The position numbers and the translations under genes were made by a program. A DNA stretch of 64,000 nucleotides from a bacterium (GTDB lineage: Bacteria; Acidobacteriota; Thermoanaerobaculia; Multivoradales; JAHEKO01), in contig JAAENP010000311.1 of NCBI GenBank assembly GCA_024224155.1, positions 36,019-100,018 on the forward strand. The letters are read 5' to 3'. Positions within the stretch are counted from its first letter, which is position 1. The number at the start of each line of letters is the position of its first letter. Positions 50,433 through 59,431 of the stretch are shown here, piece by piece. A model generated the notes under the pieces. The model was not told where the DNA came from. It worked only from the letters and a program-made list of their open reading frames with translations, and did not search any database.

Positions 50433-51719
50433 GTGCTTCGAACCCGAAACCTCAAGCAACTGGTGGCCGCCTGCTTCGCCGTCATCGCGGTCGGCTGCGC
50501 CACGGCGCCCACTCCGAGCACTCCCGAGGCCAAGGTCGCCCCGGAAGATCGGCTGCCTGACAACCCGCCGGCCTTTATCCTGGTCAGCCTGGACGGGTTT
50601 CGCTGGGACTTTCTCCAACGTGGAGTCACCCCGGCGCTCTCGCGGCTCGCCGCCGAGGGGGTCCACGCCGAGCGCTTGATCCCGTCCTTCCCCACCAAGA
50701 CCTTTCCGAACCACTACACGATCGTTACCGGGCTGCGGCCCGCCGAGCACGGTCTCGTGGCCAACAATGTCTTCGATCCAGGCAGCCGTGAGCGCTTCGG
50801 CCTCTCCAACCGCAAGGCGGTGGGCGACGGCAAGTGGTACGGAGGCGAGCCAATCTGGGTCACGGCCGAGCGCCAGGGCCTCCGCACCGCGCCGCTGTTC
50901 TGGCCCGGCAGCGAGGCCGAGATTCTCGGGGTCCGTCCTTCGTACTATCTGACCTACGACGGCGATATGAGTCCGGAGGACCGGGTGGACCTGATTCTCG
51001 AATGGCTCGATTTACCGCCTCCGGAGCGGCCCGCCTTCTTGACGCTCTACTTCTCGAACGTCGACGACGGTGCCCATCGCTACGGACCGCAGCCTTCCAA
51101 ACAGCTGGCAAGGGCACTGAGCATTGTCGACCGGGCCGTGGGACGACTGGTCGAGGGCCTCGAGCGGCGCGGCTTGGAATCGAGCGTCAATCTCATGATC
51201 GTCTCGGACCACGGCATGGCGGCGACCTCCGGCAGCCGGATCATTTTTCTCGACGACTATGTCGATCCAGAGACGGCCGGGGTCGTCGACTGGAGTCCGA
51301 TCCTCGGCCTGTGGCCATCGGACGAAGACGTCGAGGAGGTCTTCAGAGCGCTCGCCGGGGCTCATCCACATCTCGCCGTCTACGGTCGCGATGAGATCCC
51401 CGACCGGTTCGAGTTCTCCGGCCACGAGCGCATTCCGAGAATCGTGGGCATTGCCGACGCCGGCTGGAGCGTCACTACCAGGGACCATCTCGCCCAATGC
51501 CCTCGTTGCTTTGACGGAGGCTCCCATGGCTACGACCAATGGCGCGAGTCGATGGGAGCCCTGTTGATCGCCAAGGGGCCGTCCTTCCGCAGCCGAGCGA
51601 AGATCGGCCCGATCGAGAACTACCACCTCTACAACGTCATGTGCGCGGCCCTCGGGCTGGAGCCGGCCGACAACAGCGGCGACCCCGCCCGCGCCGCGGA
51701 GCTCCTGGACCGGGATTGA
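50433..51719 (+). CDS. NPP-type nucleotide pyrophosphatase/phosphodiesterase lipoprotein
   Basis: A 428-residue lipoprotein (lipobox AVGC). It belongs to the alkaline phosphatase superfamily, ecto-nucleotide pyrophosphatase branch. FILVSLDGFRWDFLQ gives the first metal aspartate; PSFPTKTFPNHYTIVTGL contains the nucleophile threonine in the canonical KTFPNH; NVDDGAHRYGP and VSDHGMA supply the remaining ligands; GSHGYD the last histidine. It should cleave phosphodiester or pyrophosphate bonds outside the cytoplasm. GTG start with AAGGA upstream. It is convergent with serC at one base distance. Confidence 0.94.
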   Translation: MLRTRNLKQLVAACFAVIAVGCATAPTPSTPEAKVAPEDRLPDNPPAFILVSLDGFRWDFLQRGVTPALSRLAAEGVHAERLIPSFPTKTFPNHYTIVTGLRPAEHGLVANNVFDPGSRERFGLSNRKAVGDGKWYGGEPIWVTAERQGLRTAPLFWPGSEAEILGVRPSYYLTYDGDMSPEDRVDLILEWLDLPPPERPAFLTLYFSNVDDGAHRYGPQPSKQLARALSIVDRAVGRLVEGLERRGLESSVNLMIVSDHGMAATSGSRIIFLDDYVDPETAGVVDWSPILGLWPSDEDVEEVFRALAGAHPHLAVYGRDEIPDRFEFSGHERIPRIVGIADAGWSVTTRDHLAQCPRCFDGGSHGYDQWRESMGALLIAKGPSFRSRAKIGPIENYHLYNVMCAALGLEPADNSGDPARAAELLDRD

Positions 51720-51720
51720 G

Positions 51721-52812
51721 CTAGGAGCCGGCCGCGGAGCGGAATTCGTCCAGAAGGCCCGCGAGTTCCTGGACCGAAGCCAGCTCGACGCCGTTGTAGA
51801 TCGAGGCTCGGATGCCGCCCACCGACCGGTGCCCCTTGAGCCCCACCAGGCCGCGCCTCTCGGCCTCTTCGAGGAACCTCGGCTCGAGGTCATCGCCGGC
51901 GATCCGGAAAGTCACGTTCATGCACGACCGGCTCTCGGCTTCTGCGTGTCCGACATAGAAGCCGTCCGAGCGCTCGAGAGCTTGGTAGAGAATCTCCGCC
52001 TTCTCTCGGTTTCGCCGGTCCGCGGCTACGAGGCCACCCCGGGCCTCCAGATCCTCCAGAACCAAGCCCATGGCGTAGATCGCAAACACCGGCGGCGTAT
52101 TCAAGAGAGAGCGCTTGGCGGCAACCGCTCGGTAACTGAACATGTCCGCGAGATCCGTGCGCGTTCGCTCGAGGACATCGCGCCGGATGACCACCACAGT
52201 GACTCCGGCCGGCCCCAGGTTCTTCTGAGCGCCCGCGTACACCAGAGCGTGCCCGGCGAGCTCGAACGGCCGGCTCAGGAAGTCGGACGACACATCCGCG
52301 ACCAGCGGAACACCGTCGGCCTCGGGAGCGGCCGGGTATTGAGTGCCGTAGATCGTGTTGTTGCTCGTGTAGTGAAGATAGGCCGCGTCGTCGCCGACTT
52401 TGTATTCGACCCGCCGGGGCACCGCACGATAGCCCTCATCCTTGCCGCTCCATAGCGAGCGAGCAGCTCCCGCTTGCTCGCCGGCAGCTAACGCGAGCTC
52501 GCTCCAGCGCCCGGTAACCAGGTAGTCCCCCTGCTGCCCCGGCTCGAGCAGATTCATCGGTACGAGACTGAACTGAGTTCGCGCTCCGCCGCCCATGAAA
52601 AGGACGTCGAAATCAGCCTCCGCGTCGAGCAGCCGCAGGAGGCGCGATCTCGCCCCTTCATGCACACGGTTGTATTCGGGGCTCCGGTGGCTGAGCTCGA
52701 GGATCGACCGACCGGTGCCGGCGAAGTCGTGAAGCTCGCTGTGTATCCGGTTGATGACTGCCAGCGGCAGAGCTGCCGGGCCGGCGCCGAAGTTGTGGAC
52801 CCGAGTCGACAT
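51721..52812 (-). CDS. serC: Phosphoserine aminotransferase
   Basis: A 363-residue PLP enzyme of serine synthesis that converts 3-phosphohydroxypyruvate and glutamate to phosphoserine. Diagnostic segments are HNFGAGPAALPLAVI, SILELSHRSPEY, FMGGGARTQFSLVPMNLL, the PLP lysine in VYAGAQKNLGPAGVTVVV, and the C-terminal LKGHRSVGGIRASIYN. ATG 52812 gives the family N-terminus; the longer frame overlaps the upstream M23 gene. It begins two bases after that gene ends, so they share a transcript although their functions differ. Confidence 0.96.
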   Translation of the reverse strand: MSTRVHNFGAGPAALPLAVINRIHSELHDFAGTGRSILELSHRSPEYNRVHEGARSRLLRLLDAEADFDVLFMGGGARTQFSLVPMNLLEPGQQGDYLVTGRWSELALAAGEQAGAARSLWSGKDEGYRAVPRRVEYKVGDDAAYLHYTSNNTIYGTQYPAAPEADGVPLVADVSSDFLSRPFELAGHALVYAGAQKNLGPAGVTVVVIRRDVLERTRTDLADMFSYRAVAAKRSLLNTPPVFAIYAMGLVLEDLEARGGLVAADRRNREKAEILYQALERSDGFYVGHAEAESRSCMNVTFRIAGDDLEPRFLEEAERRGLVGLKGHRSVGGIRASIYNGVELASVQELAGLLDEFRSAAGS

Positions 52813-52814
52813 CG

Positions 52815-54236
52815 TCAGGGACTCCCGGCTCCAGCGAACGCCGGCCCCAGCTTGGCTTTCAGGCGATTCCGAATCCAGGCCTCGTCCCACCACTCGACCG
52901 GGTTCACGGCCTTGCCTTGGAGCAGCATCGTAAAGTGAAGATGGTCGCCACCGGCCAGCCCGGTCTCGCCGGTCCTGCCCAAGGACTGTCCCTTCTCGAC
53001 CTGCTGGCCGGGCTCGACTTCGAGGGTCGAGAGGTGTCCATAGAGGCTCATCAGGCCGTAGCCGTGATCGACGACCACGGAGTTGCCGTAGATCCCGAAG
53101 TAGCGAGCCAGCACCACCACGCCCCGGTTGGCGGCCGGAACCGGAGCTCTCTTCACCGAGGCCAGGTCAAATCCCAGGTGGTCCTGCTGATCCACCGCTT
53201 TTCCCTCGAAGGAATAGGTGCGCCGATCGGCAAAGGAGGACATCACCTGGGCGTTCGGCAGCCCCGAGAAGGACTCGCTCCAGAGAAACTCGGGCCTGCT
53301 CCGAGCAGCCAGGTCGGACAGCTCCTGCGTGTTGCGGGCTCGCAGGTCGCGATTGATGCTCAAATAGGTGCTCAGCAGGTCACTCGCCTCCCGTACCGAC
53401 GGCGAGTTGGCGAGGATTTCGGGCACGACCTTGGACATGAAGCCGGTCGAGAGCTTGATCTGATCCCGATCGTAGGCGCGCTGTTGCAGTCGATCCACAA
53501 AGGCCACCGCCGCCCGATTGCCGACCGCATCCTCGGCAATCAGGCGGATCGATTCCGTCGAGTCGAGGTCGAAGGGCACGGCGAAAAGAGCAAACCGCTG
53601 TCCGGCGGGAGCTCCCGGCAGTGGGAACCCGGGAAACCATCCGTCGGCAACCGCGACGCCGTCACGAATCGAGGTCTCACCCACGCTGTAGACGACCAGC
53701 TCGCAGCCCCCCTGGGCGGGATAGTGCTGGCTCGAAAAGACACCCAGCGCCGGCGGACGCAGCAGGACCGTGAACTCCCGCTCTTCGACTGCCACTTCCC
53801 CCTTGCGCAGCCAGGCCGGTGGCGGCCGTGCCTCGACTCGGACGACCGCCGAGCCTTCCTGCAGCGCTTCGCCAAGGGCGTCGCGGCCCACCTCTACAGT
53901 AATGCTGTCGGCCGTATCGCGCGCCCCCCAGAACGCCCAGGGCGCCCGCGCTCGATAGCTGCGCTGGGCCAACTCCGTACGGCGCTCCCCTTGAACCAGC
54001 TCGACCAGTACCTGTCCCAGACCTCGTCCGGAGGCTTCGAGGTGCACCGTCACTTCGGACTTCCGGCCGATTCCCGGCTGTGCGGACTCGAGCTCGACCA
54101 CCGGCGCCGTTCCCGCGCGCAGGAGAGCAAGCCCGAGAGCCAACGCCGCGACGACAAGAAGCAGACCGACGAATCGCCTTGGCGATCGCGAGGGCCGTCT
54201 GGAGTCCAGGCTGCTCATAGCTCGATGGGCCTCCAC
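52815..54236 (-). CDS. M23-family peptidase (LytM-like endopeptidase or regulator)
   Basis: A 473-residue protein with one N-terminal TM helix (FVGLLLVVAALALGLALL), a beta-rich periplasmic region and a C-terminal M23 domain from ~355. Zinc-site motifs are HLGFDLAS, VVVDHGYGLMSLYGHLST and GGDHLHFTM, all apparently intact. It should cut peptidoglycan cross-bridges or activate amidases. GTG 54236 (GAGAGG upstream) and ATG 54218 are both possible starts. It lies between terB-like and serC genes with minimal gaps. Confidence 0.92.
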   Translation of the reverse strand: MEAHRAMSSLDSRRPSRSPRRFVGLLLVVAALALGLALLRAGTAPVVELESAQPGIGRKSEVTVHLEASGRGLGQVLVELVQGERRTELAQRSYRARAPWAFWGARDTADSITVEVGRDALGEALQEGSAVVRVEARPPPAWLRKGEVAVEEREFTVLLRPPALGVFSSQHYPAQGGCELVVYSVGETSIRDGVAVADGWFPGFPLPGAPAGQRFALFAVPFDLDSTESIRLIAEDAVGNRAAVAFVDRLQQRAYDRDQIKLSTGFMSKVVPEILANSPSVREASDLLSTYLSINRDLRARNTQELSDLAARSRPEFLWSESFSGLPNAQVMSSFADRRTYSFEGKAVDQQDHLGFDLASVKRAPVPAANRGVVVLARYFGIYGNSVVVDHGYGLMSLYGHLSTLEVEPGQQVEKGQSLGRTGETGLAGGDHLHFTMLLQGKAVNPVEWWDEAWIRNRLKAKLGPAFAGAGSP

Positions 54237-54242
54237 AGCGGA

Positions 54243-54782
54243 CTACCTCTCCCCGGTCTGACGGCGAAACGACTTCATCACTTCACGATGCTCCGAGTAT
54301 CTGGATCGCGCCACGACGTACTGCCGATGCGAGAATCCCAGCTCGCTGGCAATCTGACGAATCTGGGTCTCCTCGGTCGCCGAGATCGACTCGTCGGCGG
54401 CCGAGATCGCAAACAGACAGTCCAGAAGGTGCTCCTTCTGGTCCGGTGAGGCGATCTCTGCGAACTCCCGGGTTACCAGGAAGTTCTCGGTGCCTCCGAT
54501 CAGACGATTCTGGCTTTTGGCGATCTGAACCACCAGAATCGCCTCGTCGTCCCCCAGGCCTCCAAAGCGGGCGACGGCGGCTTCCATGGCTGCGGTCTCC
54601 TCGGCCGATATGTTCTGGTCCGCGTGCGCCACACGGCCGAGGATGTAAGCGAAAGCGGCCACGTATCGAGCTTCATCGGGCTCCATGGCTTCGAGTTTCG
54701 AGACGATCCGCCGCACGGTCTCGGTATCGCCAGCCGTCGGCTGGGCGGTCTCACCTTCGGCTAAGAGCTTCTTCCAAAACAT
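54243..54782 (-). CDS. TerB-like helical protein
   Basis: A 179-residue acidic all-helical protein. Two copies of the TerB signature appear: AYILGRVAHADQNISAEETAAME near residue 50 and LFAISAADESISATEETQIRQIA near 125. Each has the Asp-rich metal-binding loop. TerB domains occur in tellurite-resistance and DnaJ-associated contexts, but no ter genes are here and the role is unknown. TATCCT lies nine bases before the ATG. It is the first gene of the terB-M23-serC run. Confidence 0.9.
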   Translation of the reverse strand: MFWKKLLAEGETAQPTAGDTETVRRIVSKLEAMEPDEARYVAAFAYILGRVAHADQNISAEETAAMEAAVARFGGLGDDEAILVVQIAKSQNRLIGGTENFLVTREFAEIASPDQKEHLLDCLFAISAADESISATEETQIRQIASELGFSHRQYVVARSRYSEHREVMKSFRRQTGER

Positions 54783-54791
54783 CTCGGCTAG

Positions 54792-54797
54792 AGGATA
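54792..54797 (-). promoter_or_regulatory. Candidate -10 (TATCCT) for the terB-M23-serC operon
   Basis: On the minus strand TATCCT ends nine bases before ATG 54782. The -35 position does not match consensus. Confidence 0.35.
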
Positions 54798-54808
54798 AGC
54801 GAAAAGGC

Positions 54809-57800
54809 CTATCGGTAGTAGCCGGCGATCGTCCGGGCCCTGAGCCCCGTTCCGTCCACGTCGACGTTGAGCTCTCGAAAACGCTCTCCGCCGGCATCTC
54901 GGGCGTAGTAACCCAGCAAGTACTGGCTGCGCAGCTCCTCGTCGATCTTGCCGTAGATCGCACTCAGGTCTCCGCCCACACGGGTCACGAAGACCCGCCC
55001 TCCGACCGACCTCACCAGCTCTTGGAGCCGATTCATGAAACCCCGGATCGTCAGGCCCTTGCCCTCGGTTCGGTAGATCTCGTCATTCGAGACGATCACG
55101 TAGACCGGCACGCCAACCCGCCGGGCGAAACGTAGGCAGGTCCGATACGAGAAATCGGGATCTTCGTCGGCCCCGTCGGAAAAGACGATCAGAGCCTTCT
55201 TGCCCGGCACGGACTGCAGTTGGACCAGAGAGTAGACGATGCCCTTCCAAATCTCGGTCCGCCCATCGGGCTCGAGCGTGTACAGCGCCTTCTCGACACC
55301 GGACAGATCCATGGTCGTGTCGCGTACCAGCTGGGGCCCGCCGCCGAACCGAACCACGAAGGCGCGGTCCTCGGTGGATTGGAGCTCGTTGACGAACTTC
55401 GCCGCGGCCTTTTGCACGTCCGGCAGCTTCACGAACATCGACGCGGAGGAGTCGATCGCCAAGCCCACGGTCAGCGGCAGGTCGCCGGCCTCACTGAAGG
55501 TCGCCACCTCCTGCTCGACCCCGTCCTCGAAGACTCGAAACGCCTCTGCAGGCAGACTCGTCACGGGGTGGCCCTGCCGGTCGGTGACCACGGTGAAGAG
55601 CTCCACCAGCTCGACTCGTACTCGCTCGCTGCCGCCCGGACTGTTGATGAACAGAACATCCTCGGTCCGCGAACCGTCCGCTAGTAGGGCTTCGACGCGG
55701 AAGAACCCCGAAGGTCCGTCGGCCGGAATCGGGAAGCGCTGCACGAACGGCGGCGCGAACCTGGTGGCGAAGAGCTCGTTGTTCCAGTAGAACTGGACCC
55801 GATTGATCTCGGAGCCCCGGGGCATCTCGACCGCCGCGCGGACGACCACCGGTCCGGTCAGCAGCGACCCCGGCTCGCCGGGGTCCTCCGGACTTACAAT
55901 ACGCACCCTGAAGGTCCCAGTACCGGCATTCAGAATCAGCCGATCGCGTCCGATCTCGAGCCCACCCGAATCGTAGGCCACCGCTTCGACACTGTGTCGA
56001 TCCGGATACTTTCCGAGGGTCACCGGCACCGAGAAAGGTAGCGACTTGCGAACCGTCTCGAGCTGGCCATCGAGGTAGAACTCGACCTTACTGACCCGGT
56101 CCGAGAGCACGGTCTCGATCCGGACCTTACCGATAGCGAGGGGTTCGCGAGGCGCCAGAAGGTGGACCGCTCGCGGCGCTGGGAGAAGCCCACCGAGCGA
56201 TCCGAGGACGTCGAAGCCGCTCGCCGCCACCAATGAAGCGTAGGCCCCGCCCCACTGCCCGCTTTGCAGATCTTCGACGATCACGACCACCGGAGAGTCC
56301 GGCGATACCGTGGACCCGAGATCCACCGAGAACGCGCCGTCCGAGATCTGCGCGCCCCTCAGCTCGCGCCTCTCGCTCGACAACCGGCCGTCGGCTTCAA
56401 ACGCTACCGTCGTCACCTGAAGTCTCTCGAAGGGCAAGCCTTCGGACTCCTCCACGTTGCGAGCCGTGATGACCTCGAGCCGGAGCGAGCCGCTATCCGC
56501 AGCTTCCTCCGCAATGGCCTCGACGAACAGGCCACCCTCCGCCGAATCGCCGTCCAGCAACTGTTGGGCCCGCACCACGCTGAGCAGCTCCGGCATGCCC
56601 GGACTCACCCACCGGCGGCCGAGGGCTCGGTCGGCGTCGCCTGAGCTCGGCCTCACCGCTGCCTGTGCGGCTACCAGATCCGCAATCTCGACCGGCAACT
56701 CGGCCGTCACCACCAGACGCCGGCTGAGGACATCGAATGCGCTCTCGAGTTGAGCACGGTCCACCAGCACGCTGCCACCCGTCTCTCTGGTCAGCTCCCG
56801 AAGGCCTTCGTGGGGCTCCAGCAGCGCCGCTTCCGGGACCGACTTGCCGCTACCGCCCAACAGCCTTCTAAGGCCCTCTAAGGCGTCAAAACGCGGCGTG
56901 ATCACCGTGCGATCGACTCTTCGGCCACCTTCGTACGTGGTCGTCACTTCGGCCGGCCCCTTCTCCTCGCCGCCTTCGAGCAGCGCATCTTGCGCGGCCT
57001 CGGGGCTATAGGACCAGATGGTCCAACCGACTGCCGAGAGAGTTCTGGCCAAGTCGTTTATCGTCGGCGCGATTTCCGGAGTCACCTGATCGTCCACCAG
57101 CTCCGCGAGCTCGAACGGCCTCAAGATCTCGCGGTAGAACTGCTCGAGATCGAGATCGAACCCCCCTCCCACGAGTAAGAGCATCTTGGGCTCGCTCGAG
57201 GCCTGTTCCGCGGCCCAGGCCAGAAGCTGGTTGCGGTGACGACCCAGCAGCTCGGCCTCTTCGGCCAACGCCTCACGAACCAGCGACGCGATCTCGGCCA
57301 GCCGCTGCCCGCCGGTCGCCGAGATCGCCAGATGCTCGTTGCCGACCAGATCGGCCAGGCGTGCTTCTTCGACGAAGCGCTCCCGAACGACCAGCTGCCC
57401 GCCCTCGCTCTTGGTCCGCAACCGCAGCCAGGCCAGCGCCTCGGCGAGCTGCTCGGGCGCACGGGTCGGCGGGACCGATCGTCTGACCTCTTCGCCCGCG
57501 GAGACCACCTCGACCGTGCCGAGGCCCACCAGACTCGACGCCTGCTCGGCCAGCTCGAGAAGACCATTGTGAACCGAGAGAGGGGGCGACAGAAGATCAT
57601 CGACGTAGATGACCACCCGAGATGACGGCCGGCCGTCGCGAATCGACAGCACCTCGGCCGCACGACCCGCTACCTCGACGGTCACGTCCTCCGCCGAAAT
57701 GGCCTGCCCTCCCTCGGTCGTGCCCACCGGGATCTCGATTTCTATCCGCTCCGCGGCAAGCGGAACCGAGAGCAGACCCAGCAACGACAGGAGCCGGAGA

Positions 57801-57838
57801 CACCTCCACCGAGTTTTCTGGACTCCCGCACGCGACAT
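54809..57838 (-). CDS. VWFA-related acidobacterial-type protein with C-terminal von Willebrand domain
   Basis: A 1009-residue exported protein with a signal peptide ending near VPLAA. The C-terminal ~290 residues fit the acidobacterial VWFA-related architecture: FTVVTDRQGHPVTSLPAEAF, then FRVFEDGVEQEV, then the MIDAS in VGLAIDSSASMFVKLPDVQK and ALIVFSDGADEDPDF. The N-terminal ~150 residues repeat a diverged form of the same plan (DVTVEVAGRAAEVLSIRDG, then RVVIYVDDLLSPP), so the protein may hold two VWA-like units. Between them are beta-sandwich segments. It is probably an extracytoplasmic adhesion or scaffold protein. ATG 57838 gives the signal peptide; a longer frame exists. Confidence 0.92.
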   Translation of the reverse strand: MSRAGVQKTRWRCLRLLSLLGLLSVPLAAERIEIEIPVGTTEGGQAISAEDVTVEVAGRAAEVLSIRDGRPSSRVVIYVDDLLSPPLSVHNGLLELAEQASSLVGLGTVEVVSAGEEVRRSVPPTRAPEQLAEALAWLRLRTKSEGGQLVVRERFVEEARLADLVGNEHLAISATGGQRLAEIASLVREALAEEAELLGRHRNQLLAWAAEQASSEPKMLLLVGGGFDLDLEQFYREILRPFELAELVDDQVTPEIAPTINDLARTLSAVGWTIWSYSPEAAQDALLEGGEEKGPAEVTTTYEGGRRVDRTVITPRFDALEGLRRLLGGSGKSVPEAALLEPHEGLRELTRETGGSVLVDRAQLESAFDVLSRRLVVTAELPVEIADLVAAQAAVRPSSGDADRALGRRWVSPGMPELLSVVRAQQLLDGDSAEGGLFVEAIAEEAADSGSLRLEVITARNVEESEGLPFERLQVTTVAFEADGRLSSERRELRGAQISDGAFSVDLGSTVSPDSPVVVIVEDLQSGQWGGAYASLVAASGFDVLGSLGGLLPAPRAVHLLAPREPLAIGKVRIETVLSDRVSKVEFYLDGQLETVRKSLPFSVPVTLGKYPDRHSVEAVAYDSGGLEIGRDRLILNAGTGTFRVRIVSPEDPGEPGSLLTGPVVVRAAVEMPRGSEINRVQFYWNNELFATRFAPPFVQRFPIPADGPSGFFRVEALLADGSRTEDVLFINSPGGSERVRVELVELFTVVTDRQGHPVTSLPAEAFRVFEDGVEQEVATFSEAGDLPLTVGLAIDSSASMFVKLPDVQKAAAKFVNELQSTEDRAFVVRFGGGPQLVRDTTMDLSGVEKALYTLEPDGRTEIWKGIVYSLVQLQSVPGKKALIVFSDGADEDPDFSYRTCLRFARRVGVPVYVIVSNDEIYRTEGKGLTIRGFMNRLQELVRSVGGRVFVTRVGGDLSAIYGKIDEELRSQYLLGYYARDAGGERFRELNVDVDGTGLRARTIAGYYR

Positions 57839-58025
57839 CTTCAGTCCGTTCGTAGCAAAGTCGATGCCCACGGTCCCCTGAGGCCTGGTTCCAGGCTCGT
57901 GACGGCTCGACCCGCTTGCATAGGTGTGCCGAGGTCTCGACTCCTCTTTGTTCATCGTGGTTTCAATCCGGCAATCGAGCTGAGCTCGTCGGCACGCCCG
58001 TCAACCCGAATCGCCAAGCACCGCG

Positions 58026-58034
58026 TGCTAGAAT
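58026..58034 (+). promoter_or_regulatory. Extended -10 (TGCTAGAAT) for DUF937/LysM
   Basis: TG-C-TAGAAT matches the extended -10 pattern with five of six -10 bases. It would give a leader of about 120 bases that contains the hairpin at 58106-58125. Confidence 0.5.
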
Positions 58035-58105
58035 GCCAATCCAGGTGCCGTTCCCGGCATCCGTTGAGCCAGGCCTCGATCTTAATTCAAAGCCAAGCCG
58101 AGTCT

Positions 58106-58125
58106 CCGCGGATTTGCGTCCGCGG
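58106..58125 (+). other. Leader hairpin upstream of DUF937
   Basis: A perfect 7 bp stem CCGCGGA/TCCGCGG with a six-base loop lies 37 bases before the ATG at 58163. It is not followed by a T-run and leaves AAGGAG free, so it may affect stability or translation. Confidence 0.45.
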
Positions 58126-58162
58126 TGTCCTCGGTTTCAAATAAATTCCAAGGAGCAGACAA

Positions 58163-58771
58163 ATGGACTCAATCTTCGACCTGATCACGTCTCAACTCGG
58201 TTCCAGCCAGTTGGGACAGATCCAAAACCAACTCGGCCTGGACGAAGGCGCGGCCAAGAAGGCCGTGCCCGCGGCGGTCGGAACGCTGCTGGGAGCGCTG
58301 GCCAAGAACTCTCAGAGCAGCTCCGGCGCGGAAGCGCTTCTCGGCGCTCTCGCCCGAGATCACGACGGCAGCGCCCTCGACAACCTCGGAGGACTGCTCG
58401 GCAGCTCTCAGACCATTTCGGACGGCAACGGCATTCTCAAGCACGTCCTGGGCGGCAAGCGCGGCGCGGTCGAGAACGGCCTCGGGCAGTCGCTCGGCAT
58501 CAATCAGGGCCAGGTGGGACAGCTTCTCGCCATGCTCGCTCCGGTCATCATGGGCGCGCTGGGCAAAGCCCGCAGCCAGCAGGGCTTCGACGCCGGATCA
58601 CTGGCTCGGACTCTCGGGCAGGAACGCGGCCAACTACAACAGAAGCTACCTGCAGGCCTGGGCGGACTGGGTGGTCTCCTCGATGCGGACGGAGACGGTC
58701 AAATCATGGACGACGTCGCCAAGAAAGTGGGTGGCAGCCTTCTCAAGAAACTCTTCGGTGGACGGCGCTAG
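58163..58771 (+). CDS. DUF937 protein (YidB-like)
   Basis: A 202-residue protein with the DUF937 pattern: QNQLGLDEGAAKKAVPAAVG, LLGALA repeats, GILKHVLGGKRGAVENGLGQ and QLLAMLAPVIMGALGKA. The C-terminus is Gly-rich with DADGDGQIMDDVAKKVGG, a possible calcium-binding loop. Function of the family is unknown. AAGGAG precedes the ATG. It lies 41 bp upstream of a BON-LysM protein; both are small, soluble and probably co-expressed. Confidence 0.92.
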   Translation: MDSIFDLITSQLGSSQLGQIQNQLGLDEGAAKKAVPAAVGTLLGALAKNSQSSSGAEALLGALARDHDGSALDNLGGLLGSSQTISDGNGILKHVLGGKRGAVENGLGQSLGINQGQVGQLLAMLAPVIMGALGKARSQQGFDAGSLARTLGQERGQLQQKLPAGLGGLGGLLDADGDGQIMDDVAKKVGGSLLKKLFGGRR

Positions 58772-58812
58772 GGTCTCCACCGGTACTTCTTACTCATTTA
58801 CAGGAGAAAAGC

Positions 58813-59316
58813 ATGGGATTGTTTGATTTCGTGAAAGACGCCGGAGCCAAGCTCTTCGGCGGAGACGACGACGAGCCGAAAAACACCGTCGAGGTGCGCG
58901 AGCCGAGTGCCGAAGACGTCGAGCGAATGCAGGAACGCAAGGCCGCCAGCCGGCTGGTCAAGATGGTTCTCGGGCTCGGTTTCGAGGTCGAGGATCTGTC
59001 GATCAAGGTCGACGACGGCGTTGCGACGCTCAACGGCAAGGTCGGCTCGCAGGGCGACAAAGAGAAGATCATTCTGGCGGTCGGCAATACCGAAGGTATC
59101 GGCCGGGTCGACGATCAGCTCGAGATCGAGAACCCCGAGCCCGAGGCGACCTTCTACACCGTGCAGAGCGGCGATAGCCTGTCCAAAATCGCCAAGCAGC
59201 AGTACGGCAACGCGATGAAGTACCCGGTGATCTTCGAGGCCAACAAGCCGATGCTCACCCACCCGGACAAGATCTACCCGGGGCAGGTCCTGCGGATTCC
59301 GCCGCTCGCCGACTGA
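58813..59316 (+). CDS. BON-LysM protein, Kbp/YgaU-like
   Basis: A 167-residue protein with the Kbp layout. It starts MGLFDFVKDAGAKLFGG, then a BON domain (GFEVEDLSIKVDDGVATLNG), and a C-terminal LysM (YTVQSGDSLSKIAKQQYG, ending KIYPGQVLRIPPL). E. coli Kbp is a cytoplasmic potassium-binding sensor. No signal peptide is present, which agrees with that location. CAGGAG precedes the ATG. Confidence 0.94.
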   Translation: MGLFDFVKDAGAKLFGGDDDEPKNTVEVREPSAEDVERMQERKAASRLVKMVLGLGFEVEDLSIKVDDGVATLNGKVGSQGDKEKIILAVGNTEGIGRVDDQLEIENPEPEATFYTVQSGDSLSKIAKQQYGNAMKYPVIFEANKPMLTHPDKIYPGQVLRIPPLAD

Positions 59317-59321
59317 GCCTC

Positions 59322-59346
59322 GGGGACACCATTCCTTGGTGTCCCC
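59322..59346. repeat. REP-like hairpin, copy 2 (perfect)
   Basis: GGGGACACCA and TGGTGTCCCC form a perfect 10 bp stem around TTCCT. It lies just after the BON-LysM stop, and could also stabilise that mRNA end. Confidence 0.75.
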
Positions 59347-59387
59347 TCCCGACTGGTTATGCCGCGCTCCAAAGGTGCTCGGTTTCC

Positions 59388-59418
59388 AAAGCCGGAGGCG
59401 TCGAGCCTCCGGCTTTTT
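59388..59418. terminator. Intrinsic terminator, usable from both strands
   Basis: AAAGCCGGAGGC and its exact complement form a 12 bp stem around GTCGA, followed by TTTTT. It sits between the convergent BON-LysM and coiled-coil genes; the A/T ends make it symmetrical. Confidence 0.88.
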
Positions 59419-59431
59419 CTCTTGGCGCCGG

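Larger units (their letters stand above)
57839..58162. other. Intergenic region of 324 bp between divergent genes
   Basis: No gene is seen. It holds an extended -10 (TGCTAGAAT, 58026-58034) for the plus-strand DUF937 gene and a hairpin with CCGCGGA/TCCGCGG arms at 58106-58125, in its leader. Nothing recognisable serves the minus-strand VWA gene. Confidence 0.6.
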
